From NCBI GenBank assembly GCA_004525155.1, contig SPDA01000014.1, positions 1-13,104 on the forward strand: DNA of 13,104 nt, given 5' to 3'. Under the pieces are notes generated by a model that was not told the DNA's origin, did not search any database, and worked only from the letters and a program-made list of their open reading frames with translations. Below are positions 6,915 through 13,104 of this stretch, piece by piece. This stretch comes from Spirochaetales bacterium. Its GTDB lineage: Bacteria > Spirochaetota > Spirochaetia > SPDA01. Made by a program: the position numbers and the translations under genes. Every line of letters starts with the position of its first letter. The first letter of the stretch is position 1.

Positions 6915-6937
6915 TAGGTTACTCCCCTGCGTAGGAT
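6909..6937 (+). promoter_or_regulatory. Sigma70-like promoter of hom-glgP
   Basis: A perfect -35 TTGACA (6909-6914) is followed at 17 bases by TAGGAT (6932-6937). Transcription would start near 6944, leaving a leader of about 45 bases before the hom ATG. Confidence 0.65.
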
Positions 6938-6942
6938 GAAAG

Positions 6943-6965
6943 CCGGCCTTTGAAGGGCGGTTTTT
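6943..6965 (+). terminator. Terminator-like hairpin in the hom leader
   Basis: CCGGCCT (6943-6949) pairs with GGGCGG and its preceding A (6954-6960) with one G-G mismatch around a 4-base loop, and five T residues follow (6961-6965). It lies at the predicted 5' end of the hom transcript. It may be an mRNA-stabilising stem rather than a working terminator, since it would form too early to end transcription from the promoter just upstream. Confidence 0.3.
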
Positions 6966-6988
6966 CTGCATTAAAGGAGATTCGGTAC

Positions 6989-8311
6989 ATGGAGAAACAG
7001 AAATTTGGTGTCGCAGTAATCGGGTGCGGTACTGTAGGAACGGCAGTGGCCTCCGCCCTGGTGCGGGATGAAGGGTATCTTTTCGAAAAAACGGGAGTAC
7101 CTCTTACCCTCACGAGCATCGTAGACATCGATTTCAGCAGGGCCAGGGCAGCGGGGCTTCCCGAGGCCCTCTTCGAAAAGGATTTTCAAAAAGTCCTCGA
7201 TGACAAGTCCATAAAATTAATAGTGGAACTTGTCGGGGGGACCGGTTTTGCGAAGGATGTCATAAAAAAAACACTGGCCGCCGGTAAACACGCGGTTACG
7301 GCGAACAAGGCCCTTCTTGCCCACCATGGCGGAGAATTGTATCCGCTGGCAAGGAAGAACGGCGTGGCCCTCGCTTTTGAGGCAAGCTGCGGCGGCGGCA
7401 TTCCCATAATAAGGGCCCTGTATGACGGCCTTATCGCCAACAGGATAGACGCACTTTTCGGTATCCTGAACGGTACCTGCAACTATATTCTTACGGAAAT
7501 GACCCAGAAGGGGCGCAGTTATCAGGACGTCCTGGCACAGGCCCAGAGGGACGGCCTGGCGGAAGCGGACCCGACCCTGGATGTAAGCGGCATGGATACG
7601 GCCCACAAGCTGGCCATTCTCGGCTCCCTGGCCTACGGAAGGCGGGTGGACCTGGAAAAAATTCCCGTAGAGGGTATCGACACCCTGGATTCCGCGGATG
7701 TGGCTTTCGGCAGGGAACTCGGATACACCGTCAAGCTGCTCGGAGTCGCCGTACGCATGGAAAACGGCATATCCCTGAGGGTCCGTCCCACATTTATCGC
7801 ACAGGACCATCCTTTAGCCTGGGTTTCCGGTCCCTTTAACGCGGTAAGCGTCTACGGCAGCGTGGTTGGACACACCATGTACTACGGCAGGGGCGCCGGC
7901 GGTTCGGCAACCTCTTCCGCCGTGGTGGCGGATATTGTATCGTGCGCTCTCGGAACCGCGGATGCGGTGTTCAGGAACCTCAAAATCTGGCCTGATGTGT
8001 CCGAAGCCGCGGTGCAGCTGCCCATACAGGACATAGTGAGCAGGTATTACCTGCGGCTCATGGTGGAGGACAAACCAGGCGTTTTCGCGGCCCTGGCCGC
8101 CATACTGGGAAAGTACAGCATCAGTATTTCATCGGTGCTGCAGAAAGAGCCGCAGGACGAATCCGCCAGTATTGTTCCGGTTGTCATAACCACCCACAGG
8201 GCCAAGGAAGGCGACGTTGCGAAAGCCCTGGAAGAAATCGACCGTTTGGAAACCACCAGGGGGACGGGAGTGTGCATCAACATCCTCGATGAGCATGAGG
8301 AAACCATATGA
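6989..8311 (+). CDS. hom: Homoserine dehydrogenase with C-terminal ACT domain
   Basis: The 440-residue cytosolic enzyme reduces L-aspartate 4-semialdehyde to L-homoserine with NAD(P)H, the branch point to threonine and methionine. The Rossmann motif GCGTVG is at 12-17. VTANKALL (103-110, Lys107), EASCGGGIPI (131-140) and GILNGTCNYILTEM (158-171) follow. The catalytic block GLAEADPTLDVSGMDTAHK (189-207) has Glu192 and Lys207 in the expected places. An ACT domain occupies about 352-432 (YLRLMVEDKPGVFAAL), so feedback inhibition, typically by threonine, is likely. Length and order match the monofunctional Hom family with no aspartokinase fused. The ATG at 6989 has AAAGGAGA (6973-6980) eight bases upstream; the longer frame from 6950 lacks support. 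The stop overlaps the glgP start as ATGA. Confidence 0.97.
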   Translation: MEKQKFGVAVIGCGTVGTAVASALVRDEGYLFEKTGVPLTLTSIVDIDFSRARAAGLPEALFEKDFQKVLDDKSIKLIVELVGGTGFAKDVIKKTLAAGKHAVTANKALLAHHGGELYPLARKNGVALAFEASCGGGIPIIRALYDGLIANRIDALFGILNGTCNYILTEMTQKGRSYQDVLAQAQRDGLAEADPTLDVSGMDTAHKLAILGSLAYGRRVDLEKIPVEGIDTLDSADVAFGRELGYTVKLLGVAVRMENGISLRVRPTFIAQDHPLAWVSGPFNAVSVYGSVVGHTMYYGRGAGGSATSSAVVADIVSCALGTADAVFRNLKIWPDVSEAAVQLPIQDIVSRYYLRLMVEDKPGVFAALAAILGKYSISISSVLQKEPQDESASIVPVVITTHRAKEGDVAKALEEIDRLETTRGTGVCINILDEHEETI

Positions 8312-10845
8312 AGATTTTTTCGTACACCGTGCGGCCCAATATTCCCGAACCCTTAAAGCCCCTGGAGGAAATATCCCAGAACCTCTGGTTAAGCTGGAAT
8401 TTTAACGCCGTCAACCTCTTTATCCGTCTCGATTACGAGGCCTGGGAAAAATCGCACCAGAATCCGGCCATGATGCTCGGGCTGGTCTCCCAGGAAAGGC
8501 TCAACGAAGCGGCCCTGGACGACTCCTTTCTGGCGGCCATTTCGATGGTGTACGAGCGTTTCAAACGGTATAAATCCGCGGAAACCTGGTACCAGGGGAG
8601 CAGGGACAACACGATTGCCTATTTTTCCATGGAATACGGACTTGACGTCAGCCTGCCGATTTTTTCCGGCGGGCTCGGCATTCTTTCGGGTGATCATATG
8701 AAAACGTCCTCCGATCTAGGGCTTCCGCTTACGGGTGTGGGACTTCTTTACCGGCAGGGATACTTCGTTCAGTACCTCAACCAGGACGGGTATCAGCAGG
8801 AGATGTATCCTGAAAACGACTGGTACAATATGCCCGTGGAACTCTGCAGGGACAAGGACGGCATACCCCGTACCGTTTCCGTTGATATTGGCGATTCACA
8901 GGTTGTTGTCCATATCTGGGAGGTGAAAGTCGGAAGAAATTCACTTTACCTGCTCGATGCCAACATCGACGATAATCCCGAGGAACTCAGGGTCATTACC
9001 GCTGCCCTCTACGGGGGGGACGCGGAAATGAGGATGAAGCAGGAAATTCTGCTGGGAATAGGGGGCATCAGGGCGCTCAGGTGTCTCGGGATTAATCCCG
9101 CGGTTGTGCACATGAACGAGGGCCATTCCGCTTTTCTTATTCTCGAGCGTGTGCGGGAACTGGTAAAGGACCACGGGCTTACCTATGGAGAAGCGGTGCA
9201 GGTACTCTGGCCCACCAATATTTTTACTACCCATACGCCGGTTCCTGCCGGAAACGAGAGATTCCCCGTGTATCTCATGGAGAAGTACTTCATGAAATGC
9301 GTTACGGACCTCGGGCTGGCCTGGGAGGATTTTCTTGCACTCGGAAGGGAGAATCCAGGGGACCAGGGGGAGCCGTTCTGCATGACTTTATTCGCCTTCA
9401 GGCTCTCCGCCTACAACAACGGTGTGAGCAGGCTTCACGGAAAAGTCTCGAGGGAGATGTGGAAAAATATCTGGCCCGGCCTCAACCTCAATGAAATTCC
9501 CATAACCCACATAACCAACGGCGTTCACCCGCTGTCATGGATTTCGCACGACATGGTGGACCTTCTCGACCGTTATTTCGGCCCGCGGTTTTACGAGGAA
9601 CCGACAAGCCTGACCCTGTGGAACAGGATGGACAGGATATCGGATGAGGAACTGTGGCGCACCCATGAGCGCAGAAGGGAAAGGCTCGTCGCTTTTACGC
9701 GGCAGAATCTGAAAAAACAGCTTGAAAAACGGGGTTCGAGCGAAATAAGCATAGCCCATGCGGAAGATGTACTGTCCCCCTATACCCTCACCATAAGCTT
9801 TGCCCGGAGGTTTGCCACCTACAAGAGGGCCACTCTGCTGCTGAAGGACCCTGACAGGCTCCTGAAGCTTGTTTCAGACCCCCAGCGGCCCATTCAGCTC
9901 ATTTTCGCCGGCAAGGCTCATCCCCACGACAAACCGGGGAAGGAACTCATCCGCGAAATCGTCCATACGGCAAGCAGGCCCGAATTCCGCAGCAAGATAG
10001 TCTTTCTGGAAAACTATGAAATGAGCATATCAAGACATCTGCTTTCCGGCAGCGACTTGTGGCTCAACACACCCAGACGTCCATTGGAAGCGAGCGGCAC
10101 AAGCGGCATAAAGGCGGCGATAAACGGTGTGCTCAACGTGTCGATTCTGGACGGCTGGTGGGATGAAGCCTGGAATTCAAAAATCGGCTGGGCTATCGGC
10201 GCAGGCGAGGAATACGAAGACCAGAACCTTCAGGATGAAGTTGAGAGCAAGGCCCTGTACGATCTGCTGGAGAGAGAGATTGTTCCGGCCTTTTACGACA
10301 GAGGCCGCGACAACCTCCCCCGGGAGTGGATAGGCAAGATGAAGGAATGCATGCGTGTCATCGGCCAACAGTTCTCCAGCCAGCGCATGCTTCTTGAATA
10401 TTCCGACAAGTTTTATCTGCCGGCCCTAAAACACTACGGGGTCTTTACAGGGGAAAATTTCCGGGTTGGTAAAGATCTGGCGAAATACCTGGACAAGGTC
10501 CGCGGTGAGTGGGGCAGCGTAAAAATACAGGATATGTGCTGCAGCGATTCCCCGGTTCACAAGGTCGGGGACAGGCTGAAGGTGGACGCCCATGTCCAGC
10601 TCGGCCGGCTCTCTCCGGAGGATGTGGCTGTTGAACTCGTATACGGGCATATAGTTTCAAGGGATAGTTTCGAGAATCCCCTGAGAACCGAGATGGCTCC
10701 CATCGGAAAAAAAGGTGATTCAACGGCATATTCCGTTGAGGTAATCTGCGAACAGACGGGCAAGCAGGGATATTCCGTGAGGGTCATACCCAAGCATCCG
10801 CATTTGATACACCCTTTTCTGCCGGGACTCATAAAATGGCTTTAA
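8308..10845 (+). CDS. glgP: Alpha-glucan (glycogen/maltodextrin) phosphorylase, DUF3417-containing type
   Basis: The 845-residue cytosolic PLP enzyme releases glucose 1-phosphate from alpha-1,4-glucans using phosphate. An N-terminal DUF3417 segment (about 10-95, with SQNLWLSWNF) marks the divergent bacterial/archaeal branch rather than the MalP/GlgP branch of enterics. FSMEYGL (106-112) and GGLGILSGDH (121-130) begin the catalytic core. Other core motifs are HMNEGHSAF (268-276), TTHTPVPAG (307-315), HITNGVH (401-407), FARRFATYKRA (498-508) and FAGKAHP (533-539). The PLP lysine is most likely Lys602 in EASGTSGIKAA. A C-terminal part after about 735 looks like a beta-rich extension typical of this subtype. 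Translation starts at the ATG overlapping the hom stop, with GAGG (8297-8300) seven bases upstream, implying coupling. No other glycogen gene is in view. Confidence 0.96.
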   Translation: MKIFSYTVRPNIPEPLKPLEEISQNLWLSWNFNAVNLFIRLDYEAWEKSHQNPAMMLGLVSQERLNEAALDDSFLAAISMVYERFKRYKSAETWYQGSRDNTIAYFSMEYGLDVSLPIFSGGLGILSGDHMKTSSDLGLPLTGVGLLYRQGYFVQYLNQDGYQQEMYPENDWYNMPVELCRDKDGIPRTVSVDIGDSQVVVHIWEVKVGRNSLYLLDANIDDNPEELRVITAALYGGDAEMRMKQEILLGIGGIRALRCLGINPAVVHMNEGHSAFLILERVRELVKDHGLTYGEAVQVLWPTNIFTTHTPVPAGNERFPVYLMEKYFMKCVTDLGLAWEDFLALGRENPGDQGEPFCMTLFAFRLSAYNNGVSRLHGKVSREMWKNIWPGLNLNEIPITHITNGVHPLSWISHDMVDLLDRYFGPRFYEEPTSLTLWNRMDRISDEELWRTHERRRERLVAFTRQNLKKQLEKRGSSEISIAHAEDVLSPYTLTISFARRFATYKRATLLLKDPDRLLKLVSDPQRPIQLIFAGKAHPHDKPGKELIREIVHTASRPEFRSKIVFLENYEMSISRHLLSGSDLWLNTPRRPLEASGTSGIKAAINGVLNVSILDGWWDEAWNSKIGWAIGAGEEYEDQNLQDEVESKALYDLLEREIVPAFYDRGRDNLPREWIGKMKECMRVIGQQFSSQRMLLEYSDKFYLPALKHYGVFTGENFRVGKDLAKYLDKVRGEWGSVKIQDMCCSDSPVHKVGDRLKVDAHVQLGRLSPEDVAVELVYGHIVSRDSFENPLRTEMAPIGKKGDSTAYSVEVICEQTGKQGYSVRVIPKHPHLIHPFLPGLIKWL

Positions 10846-10877
10846 ATCGTGAACTTATCGCACATCCTGCTTAATAC

Positions 10878-10907
10878 TTGACGGTAAAAAGTCGATTATG
10901 TTAGTAT
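10878..10907 (+). promoter_or_regulatory. Sigma70-like promoter of the five-cysteine protein gene
   Basis: TTGACG (10878-10883) and TAGTAT (10902-10907) are separated by 18 bases. An alternative -10, TATAAG at 10905-10910, has a better hexamer but a long 21-base spacer. It lies in the 87-base gap after glgP, where no terminator is evident. Confidence 0.55.
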
Positions 10908-10932
10908 AAGTACACCACAAAGGAGGGACCTT

Positions 10933-11244
10933 ATGGCAGACAGCCATGGTGCTCCATTTAATGAAGTTGATGAAACCGCAGACAAGGTTTTCTGCGCCAA
11001 TTGCATCCATTGTAAACTCCTTAGGACCCCGATGGGAAATGGGAACCAGTATTACTTGAGGGTCCGATGCGATGCGGGACGATGGCGTAAGAAACTCGGA
11101 GAGGAAAAGTATTATAAATACTTCACCGTCGCGCGCAGGAGCGTCGACAATTGCGACGACTATATTCCCATGGGAGATGCCAGGGAATATATAAAGGAGC
11201 TTAAAAAAACCCTTCCTATCAAGGACGAAATTTATTCATTGTAG
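10933..11244 (+). CDS. Small five-cysteine protein of unknown function
   Basis: I do not recognise a named family. The 103-residue protein is soluble, has no signal peptide, and contains Cys21, Cys24, Cys27, Cys46 and Cys74. The spacing CxxCxxC, then 18 residues, C, then 27 residues, C, suggests a zinc-binding or Fe-S fold; CANCIHC and VRCDAGRW look like paired metal-binding knuckles. The middle is rich in Lys, Arg, Tyr and Trp (RWRKKLGEEKYYKYFTVARR), compatible with nucleic-acid or protein binding. The C-terminal part (80-95) is a charged helix. AAAGGAGG (10919-10926) stands six bases before the ATG and a promoter lies upstream, so it is clearly a real, expressed gene. A TPR lipoprotein gene follows after 50 bases. 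My impression that similar proteins occur in spirochaetes is unverified. Confidence 0.85.
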   Translation: MADSHGAPFNEVDETADKVFCANCIHCKLLRTPMGNGNQYYLRVRCDAGRWRKKLGEEKYYKYFTVARRSVDNCDDYIPMGDAREYIKELKKTLPIKDEIYSL

Positions 11245-11245
11245 G

Positions 11246-11268
11246 GCCGAATGCTGCGTTTCGGTTTT
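11246..11268 (+). terminator. Weak terminator-like hairpin after the five-cysteine gene
   Basis: CCGAA (11247-11251) pairs with TTCGG (11260-11264), extendable by a G-T pair at 11246 and 11265, around an 8-base loop, and runs into TTTT (11265-11268). The stem is short, so it may only attenuate transcription into the lipoprotein gene. Confidence 0.35.
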
Positions 11269-11294
11269 CTGCTGAAATATAAGGTTAATTATAG

Positions 11295-11711
11295 ATGAAA
11301 AAGGCCGCTCTCTCTTTTATATCATTATGTGCTTTCTGTTCTCTTTTTTTACTGCTTGCTTCCTGCGCGACAGCGCCGCTGAAAATCGATGAAGGGCTGA
11401 ACCCGGCCGAATATTTTCAGCGCGCGCAGACCGCCGTGGTGGACAGGAATGATTTCAAAACCGCGCTTCTTTATTATCAGGCATTTCTTGAAAGGTTCCC
11501 GGATGATATACAGGGCGCCGCCGCAGAGTATGAAATAGCTTTTATCCATTACAAAACGGGAGATCTGGCGAAGGCAAAAGAATTGTTCAACGTCCTGCTT
11601 GAAAAATACAAGGGTGACGCGGCAATGGTGCTTCCACGGTGGCCGGAGGTACTCTCCAGAAAAATAATTGAAAAAATTGATGCCCCGAAGGTCGCGCCCG
11701 AAAAAAAGTGA
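11295..11711 (+). CDS. Small TPR-repeat lipoprotein
   Basis: The 138-residue protein starts with a lipoprotein signal peptide: a short basic N terminus, a hydrophobic stretch (5-21) and the lipobox LASC, giving Cys24 as the lipidated residue. The +2 residue is Ala, consistent with sorting to the outer membrane in a Gram-negative. The mature part has about two TPR-like helical pairs (about 37-70 and 75-110), with AEYFQRAQTA, ALLYYQAFLERFP and AAEYEIAFIHYKTGDLAKAKELF. The pattern resembles the N-terminal repeats of BamD/YbgF-type periplasmic TPR proteins, but it is much shorter than BamD. It probably acts as a periplasmic scaffold; no partner is shown. The Shine-Dalgarno AAGG (11281-11284) is weak and 10 bases away. 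The C terminus is Lys/Glu-rich. Confidence 0.85.
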   Translation: MKKAALSFISLCAFCSLFLLLASCATAPLKIDEGLNPAEYFQRAQTAVVDRNDFKTALLYYQAFLERFPDDIQGAAAEYEIAFIHYKTGDLAKAKELFNVLLEKYKGDAAMVLPRWPEVLSRKIIEKIDAPKVAPEKK

Positions 11712-11718
11712 AAAAAAA

Positions 11719-11753
11719 CCCTCCGGGGTCATTCGAAACGCTGCCCCGGTTTT
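11719..11753 (+). terminator. Intrinsic terminator after the TPR lipoprotein gene
   Basis: CCGGGG (11723-11728) pairs perfectly with CCCCGG (11744-11749) around a 15-base loop, followed by TTTT (11750-11753); an A run lies upstream. A competing outer pairing joins CCCTC (11719-11723) to GAGGG (11757-11761). It sits 12 bases after the stop codon. Confidence 0.55.
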
Positions 11754-11818
11754 CCTGAGGGCTCCGGATACTTCTGTTCCTCCGTGCTATCCGCTGATGA
11801 ATGTACCGTTTTAAATTT

Positions 11819-11836
11819 GCCGGCCCGAAGGCCGGC
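11819..11836 (-). terminator. Stable cUUCGg hairpin just after the ABC ATPase gene
   Basis: On the minus strand GCCGGCC-TTCG-GGCCGGC forms a perfect 7-bp GC stem capped by the very stable C(UUCG)G tetraloop, starting 6 bases after the stop at 11843. The following bases are AAATTTAAAA, not a real U tract, so it could be a poor terminator or a 3'-end stabiliser. Confidence 0.5.
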
Positions 11837-11842
11837 GGTTTC

Positions 11843-12949
11843 CTATTGATCCTCGAAAAAGAGGGACCTTTCCGTTTCAAGGTCGAAGAATTTAATTTTA
11901 TCCATATTGGGTCTGAAGCAGATTTTGTCGCCGATTTTCAGCTGATGTTCAGGCGAGACTTTCGCAATAATGCTGTGTTTTTTCGTATTTACATACAGGT
12001 GGATTTCTGCGCCCAGCGGCTCTATGACCGATACTTCCGTAGGTATGGTGGTGCCGGGTATTTCCTTCTCCACGAAAAGCAAATCTTCCGGTCGGATACC
12101 GAACGTAATTTCCTTTCCCGAAAAGGCCTTAAGCTTTTCCTTGTACCGTGCGGGTATTTCAATCTCGAAATCACCCTCATTCATGAACACGCTGCCGTTT
12201 TTTTCAAGAATGGTTACAGCCAGAAAATTCATGGGCGGTGAACCGATAAATCCCGCAACAAACCTGTTGACCGGGTTGTTGTACAGTTTGAGCGGGTTTC
12301 CGATCTGCTGAATAAGACCGCCTTTCATGACGACGATTTTATCCGCCATGGTCATGGCTTCCACCTGGTCGTGGGTTACGTAGATCATGGTCGCGTTCAA
12401 GCGGTTATGGAGCGCCGATATTTCGGCCCTCATCTGGACCCTCAATTTTGCATCCAGGTTTGAAAGAGGTTCATCGAAGAGGAACACCTTGGGGTGACGC
12501 ACGATGGCCCGCCCTACCGCGACACGCTGCCGCTGTCCTCCGGAAAGGGCTTTCGGCTTCCTGTCTAAAAGGCCTTCGATATCGAGAATTTTTGCCGCTT
12601 CCCGTACCCGGCTCTCTATTTCAGCCTTGGGAAAACGCCTGATTTTGAGCCCGAAAGCCATATTGTCGTATACACTCATGTGGGGATACAGAGCGTAGTT
12701 CTGGAAAACCATTGCGATGTCCCTGTCTTTGGGCGGCACATCGTTCATCAGTTTTCCGTCTATGTACAATTCGCCGGAGGTAATATCCTCCAGCCCGGCG
12801 ACCATCCGGAGTGTCGTTGTTTTTCCGCAGCCGGAGGGGCCAACAAGAACAACGAATTCCTTGTCATTAACATTGATGTTGACGTTGTCCACCGCCTTCA
12901 CCCCGCCGTCGAAAGTTTTCGACAGGTTACGCATTTCTACAGTTGCCAT
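11843..12949 (-). CDS. ugpC: Sugar ABC transporter ATP-binding protein, UgpC/MsmK/MalK type
   Basis: The 368-residue ATPase energises CUT1-type carbohydrate or glycerol-phosphate importers from the cytoplasmic face. The ABC domain shows Walker A GPSGCGKTT (37-45), Q-loop Gln83, signature LSGGQRQ (135-141), Walker B FLFDEP (156-161), D-loop SNLDAK (163-168) and switch His193. A MalK-like regulatory OB/TOBE region follows (about 236-368), with FIGSPPMNF (234-242) and GIRPEDL (284-290). The length is normal. The ATG at 12949 has GGAGGC five bases upstream. It has its own promoter, a 3' hairpin, and no binding-protein or permease gene adjacent, so it is likely a shared ATPase serving several importers, as MsmK does elsewhere. 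The exact sugar cannot be predicted; the symbol follows the family name only. Confidence 0.94.
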   Translation of the reverse strand: MATVEMRNLSKTFDGGVKAVDNVNINVNDKEFVVLVGPSGCGKTTTLRMVAGLEDITSGELYIDGKLMNDVPPKDRDIAMVFQNYALYPHMSVYDNMAFGLKIRRFPKAEIESRVREAAKILDIEGLLDRKPKALSGGQRQRVAVGRAIVRHPKVFLFDEPLSNLDAKLRVQMRAEISALHNRLNATMIYVTHDQVEAMTMADKIVVMKGGLIQQIGNPLKLYNNPVNRFVAGFIGSPPMNFLAVTILEKNGSVFMNEGDFEIEIPARYKEKLKAFSGKEITFGIRPEDLLFVEKEIPGTTIPTEVSVIEPLGAEIHLYVNTKKHSIIAKVSPEHQLKIGDKICFRPNMDKIKFFDLETERSLFFEDQ

Positions 12950-12983
12950 TAAAAGCCTCCATGAAATTTATCTTATGAAAACA

Positions 12984-13012
12984 ATAGTAATACAGGCTTG
13001 GGAAGCTGTCAA
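12984..13012 (-). promoter_or_regulatory. Strong sigma70-like promoter of the ABC ATPase gene
   Basis: On the minus strand a perfect -35 TTGACA (13012-13007) and TACTAT (12989-12984) are separated by 17 bases. Transcription would start near 12977, giving a leader of about 28 bases with the ribosome site. Confidence 0.7.
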
Positions 13013-13030
13013 CGCAGGGCGGACGGGGTC

Positions 13031-13104
13031 TCATTTTTCCAGTTTCTGCTGATACCAGGAGGCAAGCCTCGATTCAAGGGGAGGTGTCCCGTCGAGTTTC
13101 ACGG
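13031..13104 (-). CDS. C-terminal end of an unidentified gene, cut by the window edge
   Basis: A minus-strand frame is open from the right edge to a TGA at 13033-13031, giving 23 residues that end in LASWYQQKLEK. The Lys/Gln-rich helical tail looks like a real protein end, and the gene would lie 81 bases upstream of the ABC ATPase, which has its own promoter. The fragment is too short to identify and could be chance. Confidence 0.45.
   Translation of the reverse strand, partial: VKLDGTPPLESRLASWYQQKLEK

Noticed and set aside
6936..6953. Possible five-residue leader peptide before hom
   Set aside because: Its ATG overlaps the -10 box, so it would lie upstream of the predicted transcription start, and it has no regulatory Thr, Ile or Met codons.
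7217..7810. Minus-strand frame of 197 codons opposite hom
   Set aside because: It overlaps the conserved catalytic region of homoserine dehydrogenase and has no independent start signals or domain.

Overview
The window is a compact, gene-dense stretch of bacterial chromosome. It is moderately GC-rich, mostly carries strong purine-rich Shine-Dalgarno sites, has short intergenic gaps, and has several readable sigma70-type promoters. It contains no RNA genes, insertion sequences, phage genes or CRISPR repeats. The organism looks Gram-negative: it has an NnrD/NnrE fusion, a lipoprotein with a non-Asp +2 residue, and a cytoplasmic PAS/HisKA_2 kinase. The small Cys-rich protein followed by a short TPR lipoprotein and a stand-alone UgpC/MsmK-type ATPase reminds me of spirochaetes. 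That is an impression from gene content, not a proof; a deltaproteobacterium is the main alternative.

Left part (1-3629, plus strand): the C-terminal nine tenths of a bifunctional NAD(P)HX repair enzyme; then a membrane di-iron fatty acid desaturase/hydroxylase overlapping a small Rieske ferredoxin (a MocD/MocE-like pair, probably an oxygenase or desaturase with its own electron donor); a possible terminator; then a PHP-family histidinol-phosphatase that has no Shine-Dalgarno site and may be leaderless.

Middle (3674-6837, minus strand): a three-PAS, HisKA_2-type sensor histidine kinase without a response regulator beside it, read from a TTG start and from its own promoter, which carries an operator-like repeat. 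Upstream of it lies a DUF389 multi-pass membrane protein. The DUF389 gene and hom are divergent; their two promoters sit back to back, with the -35 boxes forming the arms of an imperfect palindrome.

Right part, plus strand (6989-11711): homoserine dehydrogenase (threonine/methionine synthesis) joined by an ATGA overlap to an 845-residue alpha-glucan phosphorylase (glycogen breakdown); then, from a separate promoter, a conserved-looking 103-residue five-cysteine protein of unknown function and a small TPR lipoprotein ending in a terminator-like hairpin.

Right end, minus strand (11843-13104): a UgpC/MsmK/MalK-type ABC ATPase with its own good promoter and no permease in view, and the last 23 codons of another gene that runs off the window. 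No gap between genes exceeds about 150 bases. I see no clearly new multi-gene system. The best candidates for a closer look are the desaturase-Rieske pair, the five-cysteine small protein, and the regulatory architecture around the kinase and hom promoters.
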